This document shows positions 32,465-40,984 of a DNA stretch of 64,000 bases, piece after piece. Within the stretch, counting starts at the first letter, position 1, and each line of letters opens with the position of its first letter. This DNA comes from Torulaspora globosa. Its lineage: Eukaryota > Ascomycota > Saccharomycetes > Saccharomycetales > Saccharomycetaceae. The position numbers were made by a program, and so were the translations under genes. The notes under the pieces are model-generated. The model was not told where the DNA came from, made no database searches, and was given only the letters and a program-made list of their open reading frames with translations. The stretch spans positions 310,001-374,000 of the forward strand of contig NC_050730.1 of the NCBI RefSeq assembly GCF_014133895.1, read 5' to 3'.

Positions 32465-35400
32465 ATGACTGTGGATCAAAAGTACTGGGATGACCTAAAG
32501 CCATTTCAAGTGGATGTGCCTTCTCGTGATCCTGAGCTGAACAGGAAGCAATACCTTCTGAAGGATCGCGATGGTGCTAAGTTCGACTTGGAGGCGACGG
32601 CGAAGAGATTTGAACATCTTTTGTCGCTGAGTGGGCTTTTCAGGCATTTCATCGAGAGCAAAGCTACCAAGGATGACCGATTCAAACGTGTACTAGAGAT
32701 ACTAGAGGGTGATACTAAGGGCAACAGACAGAAGACTAGTGGACACCAGGATAAGAGAAGACGTAAGACGGAGCGGGAGGAAGATGCTGAGTTGCTGAGA
32801 GGCGAAGAAGCTGAGGAAACTGGGCTGGATGACATTGCGTTCCAGTTCACCGAGTCCCCAAAGTTCATTAACGGATCGCTCAGGTCGTATCAAATTCAAG
32901 GGCTGAATTGGTTGATATCTTTGCATCAAAATGGAATTGCAGGTATTTTGGCCGATGAGATGGGGCTCGGTAAGACTTTGCAAACCATTGCATTTTTGGG
33001 CTATCTAAGGTACATTGAAAAAAATCCGGGTCCCTTTCTGGTTATCGCTCCCAAATCGACGTTGAATAACTGGCTAAGAGAGCTGAACAGATGGACCCCA
33101 GAAGTCAACGCGTTTATTTTACAGGGTACCAAAGAGGAAAGGTCGGAGATGGTTCGTAACAAGTTGCTAGCATGCGATTTCGATGTCGCTGTGGCTTCTT
33201 ATGAAATCATCATCAGAGAAAAATCTTCATTCAAGAAAATTGATTGGCAGTATATCGTTATCGATGAAGCTCACAGGATCAAAAACGAGGAATCGATGCT
33301 GTCCCAAGTCTTGAGAGAATTTAGCTCTAAAAATCGCTTGCTCATTACAGGTACTCCGTTACAGAACAATTTGCACGAACTTTGGGCTCTATTGAACTTT
33401 TTGCTGCCGGACATTTTTGCTGATTCGCAGGACTTTGATGCTTGGTTTTCATCAGAGACAACCGATGAAGATCAGGACAAGGTTGTGAAACAGTTGCACA
33501 CGGTTCTTCAGCCGTTCTTGCTTCGTCGTATCAAGAATGATGTGGAAAAATCGCTACTGCCGAAGAAAGAGCTGAACGTTTACGTCGGAATGTCTGCCAT
33601 GCAGAAAAAATGGTACAAGCAGATTCTAGAGAAGGACTTGGATGCCGTTAATGGTTCCAATGGTAGCAAAGAGTCGAAGACACGATTGCTCAATATAGTG
33701 ATGCAGCTGAGGAAATGCTGCAATCATCCATACTTGTTTGACGGAGCTGAACCCGGACCGCCATATACAACAGACGAACATTTAGTTTACAATTCGGCCA
33801 AATTAAAGGTCCTGGATCGGTTATTGAAAAAGCTCAAAGAGCAAGGTTCCAGAGTCCTGATTTTTAGCCAAATGTCAAGGGTTCTGGATATTTTAGAGGA
33901 CTATTGTTACTTCAGAGAGTATGAATACTGCAGGATTGATGGTTCTACTGATCATGAGGAAAGAATTAAAGCGATCGATGAATATAATAAACCAGATTCT
34001 AGCAAGTTCATTTTCTTGCTAACTACTCGCGCTGGTGGACTGGGTATCAACCTAACCACTGCTGATGTCGTAGTGTTATTCGACTCAGATTGGAATCCTC
34101 AGGCTGATTTGCAAGCAATGGATCGGGCGCATCGTATTGGTCAGAAAAAACAGGTGAAGGTCTTCAGATTTGTGACCGACAATTCTGTGGAAGAAAAGAT
34201 CCTGGAAAGAGCCACGCAGAAATTGAGACTGGATCAATTGGTTATACAGCAGAACCGAGTCTCGGCGCAAAAGAAGAAGGAAAATAAAGCGGATTCTAAA
34301 GATGCGTTGCTATCCATGATTCAGCATGGTGCAGCAGATGTCTTTAAGAGTGCCACAAGCAGTTCTCGAGGAAGTCCACAACCAGATGCGGAGGCAGAGG
34401 ACGCTGAATTTGACCTCGATGCTCTTCTAGCTAAGTCGCAAGATAAGACTCAGTCCCTCAATCAAAAGTATTCAGCTTTGGGCTTAGATGATCTGCAAAA
34501 ATTCAATCAAGATTCAGCTTATGAATGGAACGGACAGGATTTCAAGAAGAGAACCCAGAAGGACATCATAAGCCCTCTGTGGATCAATCCAACCAAGCGT
34601 GAACGTAAGGAAAATTACTCAGTAGACGGTTACTACAAGGACGTTTTACAAACAGGTCGAGCTTCAACCCCTTCTCATCCAAGAATGCCAAGGCCACATG
34701 CATTTTATTCTCATCAACTTCAACCTCCTCAACTGAAAATGTTGTATGAGAAAGAGCGTATGTGGACTGCGAAGAAGACCGAGTACGAACCTAATATGGA
34801 TGATGTCAAAGCGACATACGGTGATATAACTGACGAGGAAGAAAGAAACAAGAAATTGGAGCTTCTAAAGATCTCCATAAGCAACGCACAACCTTTAACG
34901 GAGGAGGAGGAGAAGCTGAAAAGCGAATGGGAAAAGGAAGGTTTTACGAACTGGACTAAAACAGAATTCAGAAAGTTCATTACCGCATCAGGCAAATACG
35001 GAAGAAACTCTATATACGCAATATCAACCGAACTGGCTCCAGGGAAGACCGTTGACGAAGTTCGTGAATATGCGAAAGCATTTTGGAGTAACGTGGAGCG
35101 CGTTGAAGACTACGAGAAGCACCTGAAATTCATTGAAGCAGAAGAGGAGAAAATCAAGCGAGTAAAACTGCAACAGGAGGCATTGCGTCGGAAGATCTCG
35201 CAGTACTCAAACCCGCTATGTGACCTGAAGTTGAAGCATCCTCCTTCAACAAATAACAAAAGAACGTTTTCTGAGGAGGAGGACAGATTCATTTTACTGA
35301 TGCTCTTCAAATACGGTCTCGACAGAGAGGACGTATACGAGCTGACCCGCGATGAGATAAGAGATTGTCCACTGTTTGAGCTGGACTTCTACTTCCAGAG

Positions 35401-35656
35401 CAGAACCCCCGTAGAGCTAGCAAGAAGGGCAACTACTTTGCTTCAATGTTTGGAGAAGGAGTTCAACACAGGATTACCGCTCGACGAAGACCTCCAAAAT
35501 AGGTTGAAGGAAGAAGATGAAAGCGGAAAGCGTGCCAGAGAGGAAATGGAAAAGGAGGACCATAAGGAGCCAATCAATTCCAAAACCAGTGAAGAAGATA
35601 AAGAAAGTGAACCTGAGCAGTCTGAGTTAGCTCAGAAGAAAGCCAAAGTGGAATAA
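32465..35656 (+). CDS. ISW1: ISWI-class chromatin remodelling ATPase Isw1
   Basis: Isw1 slides and spaces nucleosomes in the ISW1a and ISW1b complexes. The 1063-residue protein (1129 in S. cerevisiae) carries a SNF2 ATPase with motif I DEMGLGKT at 164-171, a DEAH box near 267, and the second lobe with TRAGGLGINL and DRAHRIGQKK. The HAND-SANT-SLIDE module follows in the C-terminal third (FTNWTKTEFRKFITASGKYG, later EEEDRFILLMLFKYG). A stop codon directly precedes the ATG, so the shorter N-terminus is real for this frame. Its place between RRT2 and GPX2, in opposite orientation to both, is exactly that of YBR245C, which favours Isw1 over Isw2. Confidence 0.93.
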   Translation: MTVDQKYWDDLKPFQVDVPSRDPELNRKQYLLKDRDGAKFDLEATAKRFEHLLSLSGLFRHFIESKATKDDRFKRVLEILEGDTKGNRQKTSGHQDKRRRKTEREEDAELLRGEEAEETGLDDIAFQFTESPKFINGSLRSYQIQGLNWLISLHQNGIAGILADEMGLGKTLQTIAFLGYLRYIEKNPGPFLVIAPKSTLNNWLRELNRWTPEVNAFILQGTKEERSEMVRNKLLACDFDVAVASYEIIIREKSSFKKIDWQYIVIDEAHRIKNEESMLSQVLREFSSKNRLLITGTPLQNNLHELWALLNFLLPDIFADSQDFDAWFSSETTDEDQDKVVKQLHTVLQPFLLRRIKNDVEKSLLPKKELNVYVGMSAMQKKWYKQILEKDLDAVNGSNGSKESKTRLLNIVMQLRKCCNHPYLFDGAEPGPPYTTDEHLVYNSAKLKVLDRLLKKLKEQGSRVLIFSQMSRVLDILEDYCYFREYEYCRIDGSTDHEERIKAIDEYNKPDSSKFIFLLTTRAGGLGINLTTADVVVLFDSDWNPQADLQAMDRAHRIGQKKQVKVFRFVTDNSVEEKILERATQKLRLDQLVIQQNRVSAQKKKENKADSKDALLSMIQHGAADVFKSATSSSRGSPQPDAEAEDAEFDLDALLAKSQDKTQSLNQKYSALGLDDLQKFNQDSAYEWNGQDFKKRTQKDIISPLWINPTKRERKENYSVDGYYKDVLQTGRASTPSHPRMPRPHAFYSHQLQPPQLKMLYEKERMWTAKKTEYEPNMDDVKATYGDITDEEERNKKLELLKISISNAQPLTEEEEKLKSEWEKEGFTNWTKTEFRKFITASGKYGRNSIYAISTELAPGKTVDEVREYAKAFWSNVERVEDYEKHLKFIEAEEEKIKRVKLQQEALRRKISQYSNPLCDLKLKHPPSTNNKRTFSEEEDRFILLMLFKYGLDREDVYELTRDEIRDCPLFELDFYFQSRTPVELARRATTLLQCLEKEFNTGLPLDEDLQNRLKEEDESGKRAREEMEKEDHKEPINSKTSEEDKESEPEQSELAQKKAKVE

Positions 35657-35754
35657 AGCGAAGTTTTGCGGCGCTGAGATATCATCCCAATAATCTTCCG
35701 GACTACATAAAAACACCTATACAGAGTAGTTGATTTTGTCCTACTTCAATTGGA

Positions 35755-36246
35755 TCACTTTTCGTTCAGTAGTTTCTCAATTTCACTCTCCAAAGAATGA
35801 GGCTTCGTCATAGAAGAATACCTTTGCACAACTTGACCATGTTTGTTAACCAGGAACTTCTCAAAGTTCCATTTAATTCGGCTCAGGCCGAACAGACCAG
35901 ATTTCTGCTTCTTCAAGTACTGGTAGACCGGGTCCACGTTGTGTCCGTTGACGTCGATCTTGTGCATAATAGGGAACGAGACTCCATACTTGGTCTTACA
36001 GAACTCAGCAATATCTTGATCTGTTCCTGGTTCCTGGTGGCCAAACTGATTACAGGGGAACCCTATAACAACAAAGCCCCTGTCGCTGTATTTGCTGTAT
36101 AGCTTCTCCAGCTCATCGTATTGAACCGTGAACCCACATTTAGATGCCACGTTCACTATCAAGACAACTTTACCCTCCAGCTGGCTGAAGTAATAAGGCT
36201 CACCTTTATTATCTTTAGGTGCTAAATCATAGAAAGCAGACGACAT
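35755..36246 (-). CDS. GPX2: Thiol peroxidase of the glutathione-peroxidase family (Gpx2)
   Basis: This is an atypical 2-Cys, thioredoxin-dependent peroxidase of the GPX family. The 163-residue protein (162 in S. cerevisiae) has the peroxidatic C37 in NVASKCGFT, the family motif GFPCNQFGHQEPG with C65, and the resolving C83 in EFCKTKYGVSF. The conserved WNFEKFLVNKHG is also present. Hence it is a cysteine enzyme, not a selenoprotein. Gene order (YBR244W) points to Gpx2 rather than Hyr1 or Gpx1. The promoter has a TATA box and two stress elements. The gene converges on ISW1 (98 bp). Confidence 0.94.
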   Translation of the reverse strand: MSSAFYDLAPKDNKGEPYYFSQLEGKVVLIVNVASKCGFTVQYDELEKLYSKYSDRGFVVIGFPCNQFGHQEPGTDQDIAEFCKTKYGVSFPIMHKIDVNGHNVDPVYQYLKKQKSGLFGLSRIKWNFEKFLVNKHGQVVQRYSSMTKPHSLESEIEKLLNEK

Positions 36247-36302
36247 ATCTTTCCCGACTCAATCAATCCTCAAGGACTTTGGCAGCATGATCAAGGCTGC
36301 CT

Positions 36303-36349
36303 AGGGGTATTGATGAACGTATTGTCCTTTTATACAGTAACCTTAGGGG
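36303..36349 (-). promoter_or_regulatory. GPX2 stress promoter: TATA box flanked by two STREs
   Basis: AGGGG elements (Msn2/4 sites) lie at 36303-36307 and 36345-36349, with TATAAAAG (minus strand) at 36327-36334, about 85 bp before the GPX2 ATG. The mix suggests a stress-inducible promoter. I found no clear Yap1 site. Confidence 0.6.
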
Positions 36350-36472
36350 AGCATTCTTCATTGCGCTTAGCAATGGGACCATCCTTAACAGAACCCTAGG
36401 CTGAAGGATAGCAACATACGACAGATGACTTGCCCGTAGGCGACACGTCTGGTTGCCAAGTTGGCCAGTTAA

Positions 36473-37522
36473 CTATGACTGCCGTTGCTGGGCACTAATT
36501 ACAGACATACATCTGAACTCGTTCGAGTACGTAGAACGCCAGAGGCGAATCTTGCCGTCGTCGCCAGCGCTGCTCAGCACAGTGCCGGTGAGATTCCAGG
36601 ACACCGACCAGACTTCACCCTTGTGGTCGTCGTGTTCGCTTATCAACTCTATTCGTAACGGCGGGCAGGGCATATTCCCGGCGTCTGTGCCGTCGCTGGG
36701 AGCATCCGGGTTCGTCTGGCCGCCGCTTTCTGCAGCATCTCCAGAGACTGACGAAGCTGTAGTGTTAGCTGATGACGACGTCTCGATGACTTTGAAGATG
36801 CGTACTTTGCCATCCTTGCAGCCTGTAGCGATCAATTGGTACCATCTGCCGATGGACGGAGCCCAGCTGACGCTTCTGATCAGCCCGCCATGGCCTTCCA
36901 ACTTCCCGGCTACGTGCAGCTTGTTGTCCTTCCCTCTCTGGTAGATGAGCGCCTGGTCCAGCACACAGAGGACCAGTTTCTCAGGCGAGAACCTGGAAGG
37001 GCACCACGAGAGACAGAAGTCCGACTGCAGATGGCTTGCTGGTGACACGGAAAGCACCTGGACCTCGGAAGTGAGCGTCCAGGATCGCAAATCCGAGGGC
37101 TCCAGGGCGTCGTACACCCTCAGAGTCCCGTCGTTACCGATACACGCGAGTCTCAGTCCCAGATGCGCTGGTGCAAATTTGACATCATACAGTGAGCCTT
37201 TGGAATCGTTTAGCGTGCTCAGCTTGGTCCAGCGACGACCAGAACACTCCTCCTGGTCCGGATCTTCTTCCCACAGCTTGATCGTTCTGTCGTAGGATGC
37301 AGTGGCAATGATACGCCCATACTCTGGGCTGGCCCAGTCAAGGGAGACAATACTGCTGTCGTGGGCCCTCCAGGAGTCGCTCAACTGCCATGCGTCGCTC
37401 TCCTTATCTAGCTTGAACACTTTAACGTGCTGGTCGGACGAGCAGGTCGCTACATGTCTACCAAAGAAGTCATAAGCAACATCGTGAACTAGGTCTTCAT
37501 GGCCACTGTCGAATGGCTTCAT
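36473..37522 (-). CDS. SEH1: Nucleoporin/SEA-complex WD40 protein Seh1
   Basis: Seh1 is shared by the Nup84 (Y) complex of the nuclear pore and the vacuolar SEA complex that controls TORC1. The 349-residue protein has exactly the family length. It forms an open six-bladed WD40 propeller; clear blades start at LVHDVAYDFFGRHVATCSSDQHVKVF (near 11), IVSLDWASPEYGRIIATASYDRTIKLW (near 57) and VWSVSWNLTGTVLSSAGDDGKIRLW (near 307). A polar, Ser/Thr-rich loop near 250-280 is unstructured. It is divergent from ALG7 across 140 bp. Gene order (YGL100W) agrees. Confidence 0.95.
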   Translation of the reverse strand: MKPFDSGHEDLVHDVAYDFFGRHVATCSSDQHVKVFKLDKESDAWQLSDSWRAHDSSIVSLDWASPEYGRIIATASYDRTIKLWEEDPDQEECSGRRWTKLSTLNDSKGSLYDVKFAPAHLGLRLACIGNDGTLRVYDALEPSDLRSWTLTSEVQVLSVSPASHLQSDFCLSWCPSRFSPEKLVLCVLDQALIYQRGKDNKLHVAGKLEGHGGLIRSVSWAPSIGRWYQLIATGCKDGKVRIFKVIETSSSANTTASSVSGDAAESGGQTNPDAPSDGTDAGNMPCPPLRIELISEHDDHKGEVWSVSWNLTGTVLSSAGDDGKIRLWRSTYSNEFRCMSVISAQQRQS

Positions 37523-37662
37523 TGGGCCTTATTGGATCTTCTGAGTTGAGCTTAGAGGTAGTTCTTAACTGTGCTATTTTTTATATCTGTTAAGTAGTAT
37601 TAAAAAATCGAGCCTTATAGCTACGTGTTAGTTATAAACCATAGAGAACTGCAATTGATCCA

Positions 37663-39000
37663 ATGTTTCGACTATTACTGCCGTCGATTGCAGTGCTCCT
37701 GATAGTATGCTCTAACAGGCATTCTGCCGTGATAGCTGCTAGCGGCTTCGCCATAGTGGGATATGTTGTAACGGATTGGCTGATTCCCCGTGTGGGTCCA
37801 TCGTTCGTCAAGATTGGCTTGTATGGAAAGGATCAGAGCAAGCCAGGGAAGCCTGTGATACCCGAGAGCGTTGGAGCTGTGTCTGCCACGGTTTACTTGC
37901 TGGTGATGTTCTTTTGCATACCGTTCATGTTTTACAAATACATGGTCACTACGACGCCAGGAGGCGGGATCCGGGGCGTTTCCATCGAAGAGAGTGCTGG
38001 GTCAGCGGGGAGCTTGTTCCCGCACGGCAAGCTTTCGGAGTATTTGAGCAGCATTTTATGTCTGGAGAGCACGGCACTTCTGGGCATCGCCGACGATTTA
38101 TTCGACTTACGCTGGCGTCACAAGTTCTTTCTGCCGGCAATTGGCGCAATTCCACTGCTGATCGTTTACTATGTGGATTTCGGCGCCACTCACGTACTGG
38201 TGCCGACGTTTCTGCAGGGCTGGCTCCAAATGACCAATATCGACCTCGGATGGTTCTACTACGCGTACATGGTGTCGATGACGATTTTCTGTCCAAACTC
38301 TATCAATATTCTGGCGGGAATCAACGGACTGGAAGTGGGCCAAAGCATTATCCTGGGTGTCCTTGCGTTGACCAACGATGCGCTGTATCTGTCCGTGGGC
38401 CCGCAAGCATCAAGGGAAAGCCATAGGTTCTCTGCTGTGGTAATCCTACCATTCTTGGGGGTCAGCGCGGCTCTGTGGAAGTGGAACCGCTGGCCTTCGA
38501 GGGTCTTCGTTGGTGATACTTACTGTTATTTTGCTGGTATGGTATTTGCTGTTGTCGGTATTCTGGGACACTTCTCCAAGACGATGCTATTGCTCTTTGT
38601 TCCGCAAATACTCAATTTCGTCTATTCGTGTCCGCAGCTGTTCAACCTAGTTCCTTGCCCCAGACACAGATTACCCAAATTTAACGATGCCGATTGGTTA
38701 TTGTACCCATCGAGGGCCAATTTGAAGGATGAACCGCCTAAAAAGATCTTCACGCCGGTTTTGAAAGTTCTTGACAAGCTTCGGCTAATCGACGTTGAGT
38801 ACGAAGGTGATAAGATTATATCGTGCACTAACATGACCTTGATTAACCTCACCCTGGTGTGGTTTGGTCCTATGCGAGAGGATAAACTATGCAACTTACT
38901 TTTGGTATTACAGTTAATGATCGGATTGATCGCCATAGTTCTAAGGCACACGCTAGGGGCGCTACTCTTCGGACATGACAACCTTTGGGTAATAGTGTGA
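37663..39000 (+). CDS. ALG7: UDP-GlcNAc:dolichyl-phosphate GlcNAc-1-phosphate transferase Alg7
   Basis: Alg7 makes dolichyl-PP-GlcNAc, the committed first step of N-glycan precursor synthesis on the ER membrane and the target of tunicamycin. The 445-residue protein (448 in S. cerevisiae) has about ten membrane segments. Conserved loops are visible: LLGIADDLFDLRWRHKF (near 141, the DDxxD-type motif), NSINILAGINGLEVGQ (near 211) and RVFVGDTYCYFAGM (near 280). The ATG at 37663 is preceded by a short promoter shared with SEH1. It converges on the HD-domain gene with 22 bp between stops. Confidence 0.96.
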   Translation: MFRLLLPSIAVLLIVCSNRHSAVIAASGFAIVGYVVTDWLIPRVGPSFVKIGLYGKDQSKPGKPVIPESVGAVSATVYLLVMFFCIPFMFYKYMVTTTPGGGIRGVSIEESAGSAGSLFPHGKLSEYLSSILCLESTALLGIADDLFDLRWRHKFFLPAIGAIPLLIVYYVDFGATHVLVPTFLQGWLQMTNIDLGWFYYAYMVSMTIFCPNSINILAGINGLEVGQSIILGVLALTNDALYLSVGPQASRESHRFSAVVILPFLGVSAALWKWNRWPSRVFVGDTYCYFAGMVFAVVGILGHFSKTMLLLFVPQILNFVYSCPQLFNLVPCPRHRLPKFNDADWLLYPSRANLKDEPPKKIFTPVLKVLDKLRLIDVEYEGDKIISCTNMTLINLTLVWFGPMREDKLCNLLLVLQLMIGLIAIVLRHTLGALLFGHDNLWVIV

Positions 39001-39022
39001 CCAGAATATATAGATGCTATTA

Positions 39023-39757
39023 CTATTCTTGCTGCTGCATCTTACGTCCTTCCAGCATTTCTTCACGAAGCTTGAACAACTCATCCGCCCAACTTTTTAC
39101 TTCTTCAGTCTTGATGCTTGACATAGCCGACCAAAACTGGGTGAGGTCGACATCACTCCCGAATTCTCTCTCGTACTCGAATGCCTGAACTAGCATCTCG
39201 TACTTGTCGATGTCCTTGACGTACCGAGCCTCCAATGATGATATGTTTTCATATTGCAACCAATGGTCCATGATTTCCTCTGCCGCTGCTTCGTTGTAAG
39301 GCTTTATGATTGTTTCACACAAGTACTGGATCGTCTCCCACTCTCTACGGTGTTTCTCCTCCTTAGTGACTGCATCGAAGGGTGTGATATCGCCAACCAG
39401 GGCTTCGGCTATGTCGTGAACCAACGCGATACGTACGCATTTATCGCGGTTAACATTTGAGTTCTTGATCAACATTGAAGTGACACCCATTCTGTACATA
39501 TGGTCAGAGATACTTTCACAGGGATTGATATTGTGGTCCAACCATCCAGTTCTCTTTTGCAACTTCAATTGCTGCACGACGTTCAAAAACGCTAGCATGT
39601 AGTTCGGATGTTTCTTGGAAAGAATAGTCTTTACTTCTTTTGGGACATGATCCTGTGGTTTCCATTCCTTAGCAGCACCATTTGGCGTAGTCATCTTGGT
39701 ATAATTGTCAGTAGCTAGCTTGATGAGCCTGGATAGTCCACGTTGTTTATAAATCAT
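39023..39757 (-). CDS. YGL101W: HD-domain 5'-deoxynucleotidase (YGL101W/YBR242W family)
   Basis: Proteins of this family (human HDDC2) hydrolyse deoxynucleoside 5'-monophosphates with divalent metal. The HD-domain ligands are visible in SISDHMYRMG and ALVHDIAEALVGDI, followed by KEEKHRREWE and the LEARYVKDIDKYEMLVQA block. S. cerevisiae has two copies (YGL101W, 215 residues; YBR242W, 238), and this lineage has one, as expected without genome duplication. Two starts are possible: 39757 (244 residues) or 39694 (223 residues, beginning MTTPNG). The extra 21 residues are basic with no acid until late, resembling a mitochondrial presequence. The family core starts only after the second ATG, so the shorter form is certain and the longer one open. 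Confidence 0.88.
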   Translation of the reverse strand: MIYKQRGLSRLIKLATDNYTKMTTPNGAAKEWKPQDHVPKEVKTILSKKHPNYMLAFLNVVQQLKLQKRTGWLDHNINPCESISDHMYRMGVTSMLIKNSNVNRDKCVRIALVHDIAEALVGDITPFDAVTKEEKHRREWETIQYLCETIIKPYNEAAAEEIMDHWLQYENISSLEARYVKDIDKYEMLVQAFEYEREFGSDVDLTQFWSAMSSIKTEEVKSWADELFKLREEMLEGRKMQQQE

Positions 39758-39891
39758 CACCAATTGAAACTTTTCGAAGTGTAAACAACGAAAGATCAAA
39801 GAGATGGGTAAACACCGATAAAGCCCAAAGAGTTGCAGTTGTGAAGGAAGTGCTAAATTATACAAATGATATGATATATTTATGGTATAGA

Positions 39892-40658
39892 TTAAGCAAT
39901 CAATTCAACGACACCACCAGCAGCTCTGATCTTTTCCTCAGCCAACTTGGAGACGAATCTAGCCTTGACGATGACTGGGACGTTTGGAATTCTACCCTTA
40001 CCCAAGACCTTACCGTAACCGGCAGCCAAAGTGTCGATAACAGGAGCAGCGGACTTAGAAGCAGATTGCAAATACTCGTCTCTCTTAGCTTCTGGCACCA
40101 AGGTCCACAACTTGTCCAAGTTCAAGACTGGCTTCCAGAAGTGGGCCTTCTGCTTGTGGAAGTATCTCATACCAACTTTACCGAAGTAACCAGGGTGGTA
40201 CTTATCCAAGTTGGTTCTGTGGTGGTGTAGACCACCGGCCATACCTCTACCACCAGGGTGCTTTCTGTGCTTACCGATACGACCGTTACCGGCTGTTCAA
40301 AATAGGAAAATCGGATTCCCATTCGTTAGTATTAACGTTCCAAACATAAGCGTTGCGTTCTCTTTTCGAAAATCGTGCTCCTAACGCTCCACCGGGCTTC
40401 CTCAGAGAATCGATTGTGATGGAAGAGCGTCGACAACCGCATTGCAGTTGTGGTCTCCCAGCGGGAGACCAGCATTCTATCCCTCCTGGAGAGAAAGAAG
40501 TTCACAATCTTTACATCTCTAAGATCCTCCCGATGAGCGATGCACGAAACACAAAAAGAGAATCACTGCCTTGGTTCTTTCATTCCCTCTTCCAAACGGA
40601 ACTACATACCTGAGACGTGACCTCTGTGTTTTCTAGTCTTGGTTAATCTGGTTGGCAT
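39892..40658 (-). CDS. RPL28: Ribosomal protein uL15 (Rpl28), two exons
   Basis: Rpl28 (Cyh2) is the 60S protein near the E site where resistance to cycloheximide can arise. Exon 1 is 40610-40658 (49 nt) and exon 2 is 39892-40292, giving 149 residues, exactly the S. cerevisiae length. The protein begins [18 protein letters not shown], continues through [13 protein letters not shown], and ends [10 protein letters not shown]. The intron splits codon 17 after its first base, the same place as in S. cerevisiae. Glutamine at the residue linked to natural cycloheximide sensitivity (GGQHHH in S. cerevisiae) is replaced by leucine (GGLHHH). Codons are extremely biased. A Rap1 site and A/T tracts form the promoter shared with VPS73. 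Confidence 0.97.
40293..40609 (-). other. Intron of RPL28 with canonical yeast signals
   Basis: This 317-nt intron has donor GTATGT (40609-40604), branch site TACTAAC (40331-40325) and acceptor AACAG ending at 40293. The branch A lies about 33 nt before the acceptor. A perfect 9-bp stem with a 3-nt loop lies inside at 40451-40471. It is the only intron I could find in the window. Confidence 0.96.
40451..40471 (-). repeat. Hairpin inside the RPL28 intron
   Basis: The arms tggtctccc and gggagacca pair perfectly across a 3-nt loop, between donor and branch site. Stems at this place can bring the branch site closer to the donor or serve autoregulation by ribosomal proteins. Which applies is not visible. 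Confidence 0.65.
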
Positions 40659-40984
40659 CCTTGATTACTTGTCTAGAGTATTTCGTAACCGACAAGCTCT
40701 AACTGTTGAAGTTCATAACCATCGAGTTGTATCTGACCTGTCTAGAGACCCATTGAAAGTTTTCCAGTTGTGCGTCCTCAGTTACCCAGCCATCAAGACG
40801 TTCAAAAAAAAAAAACCAAAAAAAAAAAATTTCAAAAGATGTAAACCCAGAAACCCCGAGATGTATGGGTGACAGTCCCGCATCGGAAACGTCAAAACAA
40901 GGAGTCACCCACCAAGTTCATCTCGGAGCACCGCTACCCATGAAAGAAGACCGGACGCAGCCCAACACACGCTAACCAACTGCA
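40659..40984. promoter_or_regulatory. Shared RPL28/VPS73 promoter region
   Basis: This 326-bp region between divergent starts holds two runs of 12 A (40804-40815, 40818-40829), which read as T-rich toward RPL28, and a Rap1 site at 40861-40871. This is the usual layout of yeast ribosomal-protein promoters: Rap1 site, T-rich tract, then the gene. Confidence 0.75.
40861..40871 (-). promoter_or_regulatory. Rap1 site of RPL28
   Basis: ATGTATGGGTG on the plus strand (CACCCATACAT toward RPL28) is a Rap1 core match 203 bp before the ATG, in the normal range for ribosomal-protein genes. Confidence 0.78.

Noticed and set aside
32465..35656. Naming the ISWI gene ISW2 instead of ISW1
   Set aside because: Both are close in sequence, but position and orientation between RRT2 and GPX2 are exactly those of ISW1 and its C-terminal module also fits Isw1 best as far as I recall.
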